Assembly (NCBI GenBank): GCA_913051905.1
Contig: CAJXBY010000030.1
Coordinates: 1 to 20,455 of the forward strand
DNA: 20,455 bases
Reading direction: 5' to 3'
Origin: an uncultured Gammaproteobacteria bacterium
GTDB lineage: Bacteria; Pseudomonadota; Gammaproteobacteria; Arenicellales; UBA868
In this document: positions 1-8,216 of the stretch, in pieces
Numbering within the stretch: the first letter of the stretch is position 1
How the letters are laid out: each line of letters starts with the position of its first letter
Position numbers and translations under genes: made by a program
The notes under the pieces: model-generated
What the model saw: the letters and a program-made list of their open reading frames with translations, nothing else
What the model was told of the DNA's origin: nothing
Database searches by the model: none

Positions 1-1019
1 TCAAGAAGTCCTTTGACTTCCTAAAGGAAAGCCGGGAACCCGCTATGGTTCGAGCGGATTTGGAGGCTCAGATCGCAGCCAATACGCATGCGGCCATCCA
101 ACTTCAGCAAATTGGGGAGGCTGAACTCGTCCTTACCTGGATGGGACACCTTTACGATGTGGCACGTGCATCTATTTCCCGCTTGATTTCGTCCCTCCCT
201 GTGGGTCAGGCAGAGGACATGATTGATGGGGTTCCTCTGGTATTGGTGATTCGCCGTGAACAAGGCAGCCTTCACGTGGATTATGAAGGTACGGGTGGGC
301 CCCATAGTGGAAACCTCAATGCTCCGCCTGCGGTGGTTCGCGCTTCGGTTCTTTATGCTTTGCGTACGCTTTTGGAACAGCCGATTCCGTTGAACGAAGG
401 AGCCCTGGCCGATGTGCATTTTCATATTCCAAGCCCCTCTATTTTGTCTCCTCCACCAGGGGCTGCTGTAGTGGGAGGAAATGTAGAAACTTCGCAGCGG
501 TTGGTGGATTTGTTCTTCCGAGCAGTTGGTGCCCGGGCGTCATCTCAGGGAACGATGAACAATCTCACCTTTGGAAACAGCCGACATCAGTATTACGAGA
601 CGGTCTGTGGCGGGGCGGGTGCTGGACCCGGTTACGATGGGACTTCGGCGATCCACACGAACATGACCAACACCCGGCTCACCGACCCCGAAATTCTTGA
701 GTGGCGTCACCCAGTGGTACTGGAAGATTTTCGGGTCCGGCGTGGAAGCGGTGGGCGCGGAGAGTTCACCGGTGGCGATGGTACGGTCCGCCGAATCCGG
801 TTTCTGGAGGAAATGGAAGTCGTGATGTTGTCCAATCACCGGGTGGTTCCGCCTTACGGCATGGCTGGAGGAGACCCGGGAGAGCTGGGGCGCAATTGGG
901 TCGAGAGGGCCGACGGTACCCACGATGAGATGACCGGTTGCGACAAAAGGAGCGTTCAACCGGGCGATGTGTTCGTTCTACAGACCCCGACCGGTGGCGG
1001 ATACGGTACCCCTAAATGA
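1..1019 (+). CDS. Hydantoinase B/oxoprolinase family protein, C-terminal part (5' end outside window)
   Basis: The reading frame is open from base 3 to the TGA at 1017-1019, so the first ATG at 45 is internal rather than the start. About 338 residues are visible, against roughly 520-570 for the family, so the N-terminal third is missing off the left edge. HyuB-type features include the segment 'DLEAQIAANTHAA' near the visible N-terminus, a 'YEGTGG..SGNLNAPPAVV' segment typical of the central domain, an 'RRGSGGRGEFTGGDGTVR' block, and the glycine-rich tail 'TPTGGGYG'. Family members act with a HyuA subunit in ATP-dependent opening of cyclic amides such as hydantoins or 5-oxoproline. The partner HyuA is expected upstream but is not seen. 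A cupin and an amidohydrolase follow on the same strand. It is clearly a different paralog from the HyuB at 2938-4641. The family call is secure; the substrate is unknown. Confidence 0.88.
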   Translation, partial: KKSFDFLKESREPAMVRADLEAQIAANTHAAIQLQQIGEAELVLTWMGHLYDVARASISRLISSLPVGQAEDMIDGVPLVLVIRREQGSLHVDYEGTGGPHSGNLNAPPAVVRASVLYALRTLLEQPIPLNEGALADVHFHIPSPSILSPPPGAAVVGGNVETSQRLVDLFFRAVGARASSQGTMNNLTFGNSRHQYYETVCGGAGAGPGYDGTSAIHTNMTNTRLTDPEILEWRHPVVLEDFRVRRGSGGRGEFTGGDGTVRRIRFLEEMEVVMLSNHRVVPPYGMAGGDPGELGRNWVERADGTHDEMTGCDKRSVQPGDVFVLQTPTGGGYGTPK

Positions 1020-1027
1020 TCGGGCTT

Positions 1028-1050
1028 CATCAACGCCCCGGTTGTTGATG
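1028..1050 (+). other. Small inverted repeat after the first HyuB gene
   Basis: CATCAAC (1028-1034) pairs with GTTGATG (1044-1050) around a 9-base loop, starting 8 bases past the HyuB stop codon. No T-run follows, so it is not a standard intrinsic terminator. It may be a weak processing or attenuation hairpin in the 110-base gap before the cupin gene, or chance. Confidence 0.3.
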
Positions 1051-1129
1051 TCCCGGCCAAGGCCAAGTTATTCTTTGCCTCAAAGGGAAATCACAAAATT
1101 CATGAAACAGATCCTGAGGAGGACCGGCT

Positions 1130-1672
1130 GTGACGACACTATCGACGCAGGACATTGAACAGCACCTTATCCGCTTTGGAGATATCGACCGCTATCAATC
1201 AGATTTTCAACCGATTGACATGGCGCTGTCCCGGTATGACCGGCAGCGATTCTCGATTGTAGGCAGGCCAACGGAGGCTACTAAGGATGTGAAGTCTCTC
1301 AATCGCATTGAGGGTTTCAACCTGGTCTACGTTCGATGCGAACCCCAGAAAGGCATTGGTCTGCACAAACACGATACCGCGGAGATCTTCATCCCCATGT
1401 CGGGAAGTTGGGTGATCGGGCTCGGTGACGAGGGTGAATCATCGGTGACGCTGGAGCCCTGGGATGTGCTGAATGTTCCACCCAATCTCATGCACTCGGC
1501 GACCAATGTCTCTGCTGAGTCCGCATTCCTGATGGTGATGAGCACTGATCAGCAGGGTCCAGAGATTTTCTGGGATCCTAAAATCATCCAGGAGATCAAC
1601 GAAACCGGCACCGAGGTCCCGGCCTCGGAGATCCCGCGAGGCAGTTCACCGGGGTCTGCACAAGGTACCTAA
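1130..1672 (+). CDS. Cupin-domain protein
   Basis: A 180-residue protein with one cupin barrel. Motif 1 is 'GIGLHKHDTAEIFIPMSG', giving the HxH...E metal-ligand pattern, and motif 2 is 'PWDVLNVPPNLMHSATN', giving the fourth ligand His. A mononuclear metal site is therefore likely intact. The start is GTG at 1130, chosen because GAGGAGG (about 1116-1122) sits 7-8 bases upstream. The gene ends only two bases before the amidohydrolase start, so the two are almost certainly co-transcribed and probably translationally coupled. Stand-alone cupins beside amidohydrolases can be enzymes (isomerase, dioxygenase, lyase) or ligand sensors, and nothing here distinguishes these. The N-terminal 60 residues lie outside the cupin core and I do not recognise them. 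Fold call is secure, role unknown. Confidence 0.85.
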   Translation: MTTLSTQDIEQHLIRFGDIDRYQSDFQPIDMALSRYDRQRFSIVGRPTEATKDVKSLNRIEGFNLVYVRCEPQKGIGLHKHDTAEIFIPMSGSWVIGLGDEGESSVTLEPWDVLNVPPNLMHSATNVSAESAFLMVMSTDQQGPEIFWDPKIIQEINETGTEVPASEIPRGSSPGSAQGT

Positions 1673-1674
1673 AG

Positions 1675-2925
1675 ATGTCAAATCCTCCACAGACTACCGG
1701 GCTGACTAATGCCAGTCTGCTTGATCCTAAGGCGGGGGCTGTAACGGGGCCTGTCAATATCGTGATCGAATCGGGCCGGATTGCGCAGGTCTCCAGCACC
1801 CCGATTGGCGCCTGTGACTCGGTGTTCGATCTGGACGGCGCAACGCTAATGCCGGGCCTGTGTGATGCCCACGTTCATGTCACCGCGGGAACGGCGAGTT
1901 TTCCCGACCTGCTGCGGTGGTCGCCGATGTACACGACAGCTCGGGCGTCTGAGATTCTTCAGGGGATGTTACTTCGCGGGTTCACGACGGTAAGAGATTG
2001 TGGTGGTGCCGATTATGGTCTGGCAAAGGCGATTGAAGAGGGTTATGTCACCGGACCCCGGCTACTGTTCAGTGGACATGCCATTTCCCAGACCGGTGGG
2101 CACGGCGACATGCGAGGTCCCGGAGAGAACTGGGACAACTGCACCTGCTGCGCGGGTCTGGGCGTCGTCGCGGATGGGGTTTCAGAAGTCCGGCGGGCCT
2201 GCCGCGACGAGATTCGCAAAGGTGCCCACTTCATCAAAATAATGGCGGCAGGTGGGGTCGCCTCTCCAACCGACCGGATCGGTAACACGCAGTTCTCTGA
2301 GGAGGAAATTGCAGCAGCGGTTCAGGAAGCCGAAGCTGCCGAGACGTACGTTGCCGCTCATGTTTACACGGCGCGTGCGGCTAACCGGGTGCTTGAACAA
2401 GGTGTGCGGTCCATCGAGCACGGCAATCTGATTGATGACTCGACGATTGATCTGCTGCTCGAAAAAGATGCTTTTCTTGTGCCGACCATGTCCACTCACG
2501 AAGTCCTGGGAACCGAAGGGGTCGCCGGTGGAATGCCCAAGGAAATGTGCGACAAGGTGTTCGAGGTGGTCGATGCGGGGAAAGCAACCCATGCGCATGC
2601 CCATTCCAGAGGTGTCAAGATGGTATACGGAACTGATCTTCTGGGCCCGATGCATCGGCACCAGCTGCTGGAGTTCTCTATTCGGAGCGCCTTTCAGTCA
2701 CCTTCGGAAGTGATCGCCTCGGCCACCGTGACGGCTGCCGAGTTGTTCAATATGACGGAAGAAATCGGCGATCTGAGTGCTGGTAAACGCGCCGATATGA
2801 TTGCCCTTGCAGGCAATCCGCTGGAGGATCTGGGGGTTCTTCAGCGGCCGGACGAGTGCCTCAAGCTGGTCATGAAGGACGGTGTGATTTACAAAAATGA
2901 CTACGCCGTCACGGATAACAACTGA
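1675..2925 (+). CDS. Metal-dependent amidohydrolase (imidazolonepropionase/prolidase-like, COG1228 type)
   Basis: A 416-residue amidohydrolase-superfamily TIM-barrel enzyme. Visible metal-site residues are H66 and H68 ('DAHVHV'), K188 in 'HFIKIMAAGG' as the probable carboxylated bridging lysine, H229 ('AAHVY'), H249 ('IEHGNLID') and D321 ('YGTDLLG'). Together they fit a binuclear-metal hydrolase. The small beta-sandwich is built from the N-terminal 'NASLLDPKAG' and the C-terminal 'GDLSAGKRADMIALAGNPLED'. Related enzymes include Xaa-Pro and Arg/Lys-Xaa dipeptidases and imidazolonepropionase-like deacylases, so an N-acyl or cyclic-amide C-N bond is the expected target. ATG at 1675 lies two bases after the cupin stop. 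A three-cysteine cluster (C156, C158, C159) follows 'GGHGDMRGPGENW'. No signal peptide, so it is cytoplasmic. The superfamily is secure, the substrate is not. Confidence 0.9.
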   Translation: MSNPPQTTGLTNASLLDPKAGAVTGPVNIVIESGRIAQVSSTPIGACDSVFDLDGATLMPGLCDAHVHVTAGTASFPDLLRWSPMYTTARASEILQGMLLRGFTTVRDCGGADYGLAKAIEEGYVTGPRLLFSGHAISQTGGHGDMRGPGENWDNCTCCAGLGVVADGVSEVRRACRDEIRKGAHFIKIMAAGGVASPTDRIGNTQFSEEEIAAAVQEAEAAETYVAAHVYTARAANRVLEQGVRSIEHGNLIDDSTIDLLLEKDAFLVPTMSTHEVLGTEGVAGGMPKEMCDKVFEVVDAGKATHAHAHSRGVKMVYGTDLLGPMHRHQLLEFSIRSAFQSPSEVIASATVTAAELFNMTEEIGDLSAGKRADMIALAGNPLEDLGVLQRPDECLKLVMKDGVIYKNDYAVTDNN

Positions 2926-2937
2926 TCAACGCGGCTA

Positions 2938-4641
2938 TCAGGCTGGTATATCGAGTCCGTAGTCCTGACGCGCAGCGTCTGCACTAATCTTGTCATCCCG
3001 CAGGTCTTTATGCACTGCACCTCTCTCACGTTTTAGGGGTTCGCCGAAGCCGCCTGCTCCCGGAGTCTCAACCCGCACGCAGCCACCCTTGGGGACTTCA
3101 ACAGTGCATTTGGAAGGCAGGTCACGATGTTCACCTTCCGGGTCGAAGATGAACTTCGCACAAGATCCCTCCTGACCACCCATAAGGCCCCACGGAGCAA
3201 ATTTGCGACCATCTGACAGAACGGTCCAGGAGCATTCAGCATAGGGGAATTCAAAATCCCGCCGGATCGCCATGCCGCCGCGGTATTGGCCAGCACCGCA
3301 GCTGTCGGTGATGAGTTCGTAACGCTTGACCCGAATCGGGTAGTGCAGTTCGACTTCCTCGATGGGCGCGTTTTCTGTGTTCTGAAGGTTGGTCTGTACG
3401 CCATCCGGCCCGTCTTTAGTTGGCCGTGCGCCGTTACCGCCAGCAATCGTCTCCATGTAGCAATAGTATTCGCCGCGTCGGGGGTCGGGGCCTCCGAAGC
3501 CGATATTAACGATACAGCCTTTACCGGCCGCTGGAATCCGGTCTGGCATCGCCGGATGCAATGAGCGGAAGATCAACTCGGCCATGCGCGAGACGAGTTC
3601 CCAGCCGCCCACGACCGCTGCGGGGCGGGTTGCGGTGCAAACCAGACCGTCCGGACCATCGACGTGGACGCGATTCAGAAAGCCATCGTTGACCGGAATA
3701 CCGTCGTCCACCAGGCATCGGGCAACGTAAGCAATGCCGCATTTCGCCATCGGCCGGACGCAGTTGATGGGGCTCATTCGCTGTTTGGATGAACCGGAAG
3801 GGTCCAGGTGTACGTGTCCGTCCTTGATCGTGACCTTGACTTTCAACAGCACGGGATCATCTGTAAATCCGTCATCATCCCGGTAACCTTCGGCCTCGTA
3901 GATGCCCTCGGGCAGGGACCGGAACGCGCGTTCAGTCCAGCGGTCGGTATAGTCGATCAGTTCGTCAAAGAAAATCTCGAGCAGTTCTGTGGTGTACTTA
4001 TCCTGCAATGCAGCCATCCGCCGGATGCCGACCACGTTGGCTGACAACTGGGCCCTCAGATCGCCGTTTGTCTCCCGGGGAGCACGTAAATTGGCGAGGA
4101 TCAGCTTGATCACGTTGTCATCAATTTCCCCCTTTCTTGCGATGCGGGTGGGTGGCAGGATGATGCCTTCCTGGCAGAGCTCCTTGTTGACTCCAAGGCT
4201 TGCCGGAGATGAACCACCGACGTCCACGTGGTGGGCCATATTTGCGACGTAGCCAACGCGCTGGCCGTGAATTTCGACCGGACTGATAATGGTCACATCG
4301 TTGAGGTGACTGGCGCCTCGGTGAGGATCATTGACCACAATCGCATCACCGGCATCGAGTTGGTCGGGACCGAACTCGCGGATAGAGACAGGAGCAATGG
4401 TCGCCATTGCTACAAGATGAGCGGGCTGCGCAAAGGATTGAGCGACACACCGCAGTTTCGAATCAAAGAAGGCGCAGGAGAAATCGGCCCGCGTCTTGAT
4501 GTTTGTTGAAAACGCCGCACGACGCACTGTTACTGCCATCTCTTCGGTCATGTTCACCACCGCATTGCGGATGACCTCGAACGTGACCGGATCTATCCCG
4601 GGCCGCTCCGGTGCGGACGGTTGTTTGTGGTCTGGCGTCAT
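2938..4641 (-). CDS. hyuB: Hydantoinase B/oxoprolinase family protein (HyuB-type subunit)
   Basis: A complete 567-residue HyuB-type protein of normal length. The N-terminus 'DPVTFEVIRNAVVNMTEEM' is the classic family opening. Conserved blocks 'NDPHRGASHLND' (about residues 104-115) and 'AHHVDVGG' (136-143) follow, then 'LRAPRETNGDLRAQLSANVVG' (about 185-205). The C-terminal part has 'GAGQYRGGMAIRRDFEF' and the glycine-rich 'TPGAGGFGEPL'. It should form the complex with HyuA encoded just upstream and carry the hydrolytic half-reaction in ATP-dependent cleavage of a hydantoin, oxoproline or lactam-like ring. The ATG at 4641 has a GGGAG about 8 bases upstream, and the gap from hyuA is 34 bases. 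It is the last gene of the FAD-oxidase-hyuA-hyuB operon and converges on the amidohydrolase gene. The symbol reflects family only. Confidence 0.93.
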   Translation of the reverse strand: MTPDHKQPSAPERPGIDPVTFEVIRNAVVNMTEEMAVTVRRAAFSTNIKTRADFSCAFFDSKLRCVAQSFAQPAHLVAMATIAPVSIREFGPDQLDAGDAIVVNDPHRGASHLNDVTIISPVEIHGQRVGYVANMAHHVDVGGSSPASLGVNKELCQEGIILPPTRIARKGEIDDNVIKLILANLRAPRETNGDLRAQLSANVVGIRRMAALQDKYTTELLEIFFDELIDYTDRWTERAFRSLPEGIYEAEGYRDDDGFTDDPVLLKVKVTIKDGHVHLDPSGSSKQRMSPINCVRPMAKCGIAYVARCLVDDGIPVNDGFLNRVHVDGPDGLVCTATRPAAVVGGWELVSRMAELIFRSLHPAMPDRIPAAGKGCIVNIGFGGPDPRRGEYYCYMETIAGGNGARPTKDGPDGVQTNLQNTENAPIEEVELHYPIRVKRYELITDSCGAGQYRGGMAIRRDFEFPYAECSWTVLSDGRKFAPWGLMGGQEGSCAKFIFDPEGEHRDLPSKCTVEVPKGGCVRVETPGAGGFGEPLKRERGAVHKDLRDDKISADAARQDYGLDIPA

Positions 4642-4675
4642 TGATGGTGCTCCCGGTGCATTTGTGAATTTGAGG

Positions 4676-6787
4676 TCAATTGTGATCGATATGGATGATG
4701 AGGTTGCCTGACTTTTCTACAACCACGCGGGTGTCGGGCGAAACGACGATCGTGGTATCCATCTGCTCGACGATGGCGGGTCCTGAGAACGTGTCACCAG
4801 CAACCAGTTTCTCTCGATCGTAGAGGTCCACGTCGATCAGCCCGTTGGATTCAGAAAAATACACCTGTCTCGTGCCTTTGATGGCACGGGAGGCAGAATC
4901 TGTTGCGTCATCCAGTTGCTGCAGTACCGGCCGGTCAACGGCTCCAATACCCACAACCCGTAGATTGACGATCTGGGTCGGTTCCTGTTCGTTGGCGAAA
5001 CCGTAGGTTTCCGCGTGTCGTGAATGGAATGCTTCGGCCAGCCGGGCCGCCGTGTGATCGTCGATCGTGTCGGGCAGGGACACCTGCAGCTGATACGACT
5101 GCCCGACATAGCACATGCCGGCTTCGCGGGTGACCGTGATGTCTGCGTCGCTGACCTCCTGTTCCTGCAGCAGGCTGCGGGTCGCGGCTTCCAGTTCTTC
5201 GTATACTCCGGCGAGTTTCCCGGGATCGGTGTGCATAGTTTCCTGCATATGAGTCCTGACCACCTCGTGTTTGAGGTCAGTGGCCAGCATACCCACCGCC
5301 GAGTTCAGGCCCGGGGTTGGTGGAATCAGGACTTTTGTCACGCCGAGGGCCTTGGCGATCGAAACCGCCTGCATTGGTCCGGCACCACCGGACGGCACCA
5401 ACACGTAATCACGGGGATCAATGCCCTGCTCGACCGATATAAAGTACAGCGCACTGACCATCTTTGCGTTGGCGATGTCGATGATGGCGTTGGCAGCCTC
5501 CAGTAGGTCGAGCCCAGTAGGCCGTGCCGCGTGCTCCATGACTGCCTGCCTGGCCAGTTCAACATCAAGTTTTGCTTCACCACCGAGAAAAAAGTCCGGG
5601 TTGATCCGGCCGAGTACGAGGTTGGCATCAGTCAGGGTCGGCTCGTTTCCTCCCTGGCCATAACAAGCCGGTCCTGGATCAGCACCAGCACTCTGGGGAC
5701 CGACAGTCAATGCGCCGCCCGGGTCAAGGTGTGCGATCGATCCCCCGCCGGCTCCAATTTCGACCAGGCTGATCACCGGTGTCAGTACCGGATAGCCCTG
5801 GCCTCTCTGGGCCGTCACGTTTGCGACTGCACTTGCGCCGACTTCGAACTGTTCGGCAATTTTCGGCTGGCCATCATTGACCACCGCAAGCTTTGCCGTT
5901 GTCCCGCCGATGTCCAGCGCGAGAAGATTCTCATATCCGGAACGGGCGGCAACGAATGCAGCACCGATCACGCCAGCAGCTGGTCCGGATTCGACCATCT
6001 GCACAGGCTGGCGCTTGGCGATATTCGCTGCGATGATTCCACCGGAGGAACTCATCAGGTGGAGTCCGGATCGGATTCCGCGGGCTTCAAGTTTCTCTTC
6101 CAGGTTTGCAATGTAAGGGCCCACGCGCGGCAGCAGGACCGTGTTGACCACTGTGGTGCTGGTGCGCGGGTACTCGCGGTATTCAGGGCTGATGTCGGAT
6201 GACAGCACAACCGGCAGTTCCGGACACATCTCTGCGAGAATCTCGGCGATCCGCCGTTCAGGTTCTGGATTCTTGTAGGCGTGAAGCAGCGCGACGGCAA
6301 CAGCTTCGACCTGCTCTTTGAGAAACAGATCCGCTACCGATCTGACTGAGTCCTCATCCAGCGGCACGACGGTCTCACCATCCGGGCCTGTTCGTTGGGT
6401 CACGCCCCGAGACAGATAACGGGGTATCAGCGGTGTCGGTTTGTCATAGAAGATATCGTAGAGACTCGGCCGTGTTTGGTAGGCGATCTCCAGCACGTCC
6501 CGGAAACCCTCGCAGGTAATCAATCCAGCTTTCGCGCCTTTGCCTTCAATGATGGTGTTCGTGGCGATGGTCGTCCCGTGGACCGTGAAGGCGATGTCAC
6601 CAGGGTCGAGGTCGTAGGCCGCAAGTGCTTTTTCGATGCCATTCATGCAGCCGACTGACGGATCAGCCGGTACTGTGGCGACTTTTGCCACCAGGATTTC
6701 GCCGCTGGCCTCGTCGACAAGTACCACATCCGTGAAGGTGCCGCCGGTGTCGACACCAATTCGGAACCGTCTTTTTTCTCGATTCAT
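4676..6787 (-). CDS. hyuA: Hydantoinase/oxoprolinase family protein (HyuA-type ATP-binding subunit)
   Basis: A complete 703-residue HyuA. The N-terminal ASKHA-type phosphate loop is 'IGVDTGGTFTDVVLVD' (residues 10-25). It is followed by 'VHGTTIATNTIIEGKGAKAGLIT' (about 69-91), the second nucleotide motif 'LDIGGTTAK' (291-299), and 'GAGGGSIA...GPQSAGADPGPACYG' (about 345-377), all hallmarks of the family. It activates the ring carbonyl using ATP; the HyuB subunit completes ring opening. The gap from the upstream flavin oxidase gene is 10 bases with only a weak ribosome site, so translation is probably coupled. Length and motifs fit N-methylhydantoinase/hydantoinase HyuA better than the single-chain 5-oxoprolinase, which is a HyuA-HyuB fusion. 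Acetone carboxylase is unlikely because no gamma subunit is present. Confidence 0.94.
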   Translation of the reverse strand: MNREKRRFRIGVDTGGTFTDVVLVDEASGEILVAKVATVPADPSVGCMNGIEKALAAYDLDPGDIAFTVHGTTIATNTIIEGKGAKAGLITCEGFRDVLEIAYQTRPSLYDIFYDKPTPLIPRYLSRGVTQRTGPDGETVVPLDEDSVRSVADLFLKEQVEAVAVALLHAYKNPEPERRIAEILAEMCPELPVVLSSDISPEYREYPRTSTTVVNTVLLPRVGPYIANLEEKLEARGIRSGLHLMSSSGGIIAANIAKRQPVQMVESGPAAGVIGAAFVAARSGYENLLALDIGGTTAKLAVVNDGQPKIAEQFEVGASAVANVTAQRGQGYPVLTPVISLVEIGAGGGSIAHLDPGGALTVGPQSAGADPGPACYGQGGNEPTLTDANLVLGRINPDFFLGGEAKLDVELARQAVMEHAARPTGLDLLEAANAIIDIANAKMVSALYFISVEQGIDPRDYVLVPSGGAGPMQAVSIAKALGVTKVLIPPTPGLNSAVGMLATDLKHEVVRTHMQETMHTDPGKLAGVYEELEAATRSLLQEQEVSDADITVTREAGMCYVGQSYQLQVSLPDTIDDHTAARLAEAFHSRHAETYGFANEQEPTQIVNLRVVGIGAVDRPVLQQLDDATDSASRAIKGTRQVYFSESNGLIDVDLYDREKLVAGDTFSGPAIVEQMDTTIVVSPDTRVVVEKSGNLIIHIDHN

Positions 6788-6797
6788 CTCAAGCTAC

Positions 6798-7970
6798 CTA
6801 TACCCGGTTGCCGCCAAAGGCCTGGTTAAACGAATTCCCGGTGGACAGACGATCGTGACTGAACTGGCGAAAATCATCACGCACAGTGTTTTTGGCGATC
6901 CACTCGGCCAGTTCACGGCCAAAGATAGGCCCGGTTTTGAACGCGTGCCCGCTGCCACCGGCCGCATCGTAATATCCTTCGAGTCCGTCACGGGGTCCGA
7001 CGAACGGGATCCAGTCTGGCGTCACGTCATAAAGAGCAGCGTAAGCGTGAAGAAGCGTTGATCCTTGCAAAGAAGGAATTCTTTGGCACCATCGATCACG
7101 CAGGTCGAGAACGAATTCCTCATCGGCGGATTCTTTGTAGTTATAAGGATCAACGTCGAAATACGGTTTCGGATAGCCCCGTCCGAAAAGCCAGCGGCCC
7201 TCACCCATAGGACGCATGTAGGTCGCCTCGAGTGGATTAGAAACAGGGGTAGTGGGCAAAGCCCGGTCTGGACGCACCTCCCATACGCTGTCCTGCTCCC
7301 GTACTGCTCTGATGGGCAGATCGATATCTGCGCTTTTGGCAAGAAAGGTCGACCAGGGTCCTGCCGCATTGACCACGGCAGCAGTACTGATCTCTTCACT
7401 TTCCAGAATTACGCCGGTGATGCGGTCACCGTCACGTACCAGTCCTCGAACCGGTGTGCGGGGTTGATAGTCACCGCCAAGATTCTGGTAGGCGCTGACA
7501 AAGCCTTCTGTGGTCTGCACAGGATCGGCATACCCGCTTTCTGCCTCGAAGACGATGGCCCCCAGACCTTCCGGTTCAAGCCAGGGAAAGCGTGTTTCCC
7601 AATCCTTCTCGTCCACGAAATCAGTATCAACGCCCAGCGACTGGTGCATAGCGACAAGCGCCTTGGCCGTATCGACCCAGTCGGGAGGTACCAACTGGGT
7701 AAACCCTGTAGGGTGAAATCCCCCATCGATTCCGATCTCTGTCTCAAGATTGTGGAACAGTATCACCGCTTCACGGGCGAGACGGGCCATCACGGGTACT
7801 GAGTAGTACGACCGCACGATAGCGGCACTCTTGCCAGTGCCGCCGGACGCTGCGTTGCCACGTTCGAGCAGCAGCACGTTCGAAACGCCGTTTTTCTTCA
7901 GGTAATAGGCCGTCGTTGAACCCAGTATTCCAGCACCGACAACAACGACGTCATATGTTCGATTAGCCAT
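6798..7970 (-). CDS. FAD-dependent oxidoreductase, DAO/sarcosine-oxidase-like
   Basis: A 390-residue DAO-family flavoprotein. The N-terminal dinucleotide-binding motif is 'DVVVVGAGILGSTTAYYL', with G12, G14 and G17, followed by E36 at the end of beta-2. 'AVVNAAGPWS' is the second FAD contact, and the C-terminal 'YDAAGGSGHAFKTGPIFGREL' closes the flavin pocket. The 'GGFHPTGFTQL' segment resembles sarcosine oxidase beta-subunit and dimethylglycine-dehydrogenase relatives. The likely reaction is oxidation of a secondary or primary amine to an imine, with O2 or an electron-transfer partner as acceptor. ATG at 7970 is preceded by a strong AAGGGGG about six bases upstream. It is first in the operon with hyuA and hyuB, and divergent from the TRAP transporter. 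Sarcosine from N-methylhydantoin breakdown is one possible substrate, but no N-carbamoylsarcosine amidohydrolase is seen. Confidence 0.9.
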   Translation of the reverse strand: MANRTYDVVVVGAGILGSTTAYYLKKNGVSNVLLLERGNAASGGTGKSAAIVRSYYSVPVMARLAREAVILFHNLETEIGIDGGFHPTGFTQLVPPDWVDTAKALVAMHQSLGVDTDFVDEKDWETRFPWLEPEGLGAIVFEAESGYADPVQTTEGFVSAYQNLGGDYQPRTPVRGLVRDGDRITGVILESEEISTAAVVNAAGPWSTFLAKSADIDLPIRAVREQDSVWEVRPDRALPTTPVSNPLEATYMRPMGEGRWLFGRGYPKPYFDVDPYNYKESADEEFVLDLRDRWCQRIPSLQGSTLLHAYAALYDVTPDWIPFVGPRDGLEGYYDAAGGSGHAFKTGPIFGRELAEWIAKNTVRDDFRQFSHDRLSTGNSFNQAFGGNRV

Positions 7971-8009
7971 ATTGCCCCCTTGTGAATGGGTTTCCCTTGC
8001 CTGATGCGG

Positions 8010-8024
8010 CTCTCGACAAGAGAG
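8010..8024 (-). other. Leader hairpin upstream of the flavin oxidase operon
   Basis: CTCTC (8010-8014) and GAGAG (8020-8024) are perfect inverted arms around five bases. If transcription starts near 8040, this hairpin lies in the 5' leader of the FAD-oxidase-hyuA-hyuB mRNA. On the + strand it is followed by a T/C-rich run (8025-8037), but no + strand gene precedes it, so a terminator role is unlikely. Confidence 0.35.
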
Positions 8025-8047
8025 TTCTTTTCTTTTCGTTGATCAGC

Positions 8048-8053
8048 ATTTTA
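8048..8053 (-). promoter_or_regulatory. Candidate -10 box for the flavin oxidase-hyuA-hyuB operon
   Basis: On the minus strand the hexamer reads TAAAAT, five of six matches to TATAAT, about 78 bases before the ATG at 7970. No good -35 hexamer is found at 16-18 bases. The inverted repeat at 8063-8082 covers that position, so an activator-dependent or repressible promoter is plausible. Confidence 0.4.
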
Positions 8054-8062
8054 GACCATATC

Positions 8063-8082
8063 CGGGTAGTTTCGTTTACCCG
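8063..8082. promoter_or_regulatory. Inverted repeat CGGGTA-N8-TACCCG, candidate operator
   Basis: Perfect 6-base arms at 8063-8068 and 8077-8082 separated by 8 bases. It lies in the divergent control region and is centred about 32 bases upstream of the predicted start of the minus-strand operon, overlapping its -35 position. This is a typical place for a dimeric regulator. No regulator gene lies in the window. Confidence 0.45.
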
Positions 8083-8162
8083 CTCACGAGGTGAACGCGG
8101 AATAAGGTTCACTGCCGGGCAACTCAGATTCAAAGACCGGTTTTGAGTAGAGGGCACAATTT

Positions 8163-8178
8163 TCATGTGGTAACATGA
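8163..8178. promoter_or_regulatory. Inverted repeat TCATGT-GGTA-ACATGA, candidate operator for the TRAP operon
   Basis: Perfect 6-base arms with a 4-base centre, 47-62 bases before the dctP ATG. The size and spacing suit a GntR-, LysR- or TetR-type dimer site. It could control dctP alone or both divergent operons. Confidence 0.45.
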
Positions 8179-8187
8179 TTGTCCTTA

Positions 8188-8197
8188 ATACAAGTAT
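8188..8197. promoter_or_regulatory. Short palindrome ATAC-AA-GTAT near the dctP start
   Basis: A 4-2-4 inverted repeat flanked on both sides by TGTCC (8180-8184 and 8197-8201, spacing 17 bases). It could be a second regulator half-site pair, but it is short enough to be chance. Confidence 0.28.
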
Positions 8198-8211
8198 GTC
8201 CAACAATGTGT

Positions 8212-8216
8212 GGAGG
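8212..8216 (+). promoter_or_regulatory. Shine-Dalgarno site that fixes the dctP start
   Basis: GGAGG lies eight bases before ATG 8225, supporting that start over the in-frame GTG at 8210 and matching the expected signal-peptide N-terminus. Confidence 0.75.

Noticed and set aside
45..1019. ATG at 45 as the true start of the first HyuB gene
   Set aside because: The frame stays open to base 3 with family-like sequence before the ATG, and starting at 45 would leave only about 60% of a HyuB protein.
5531..6202. Open frame of 223 codons on the + strand inside hyuA
   Set aside because: It is antisense to the strongly motif-supported HyuA, shows no recognisable domain and has no ribosome site; it is a by-product of GC-rich codon usage.
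7065..7802. Open frame of 245 codons on the + strand inside the flavin oxidase gene
   Set aside because: Antisense to a clear DAO-family protein with intact FAD motifs; the predicted product has no family resemblance.
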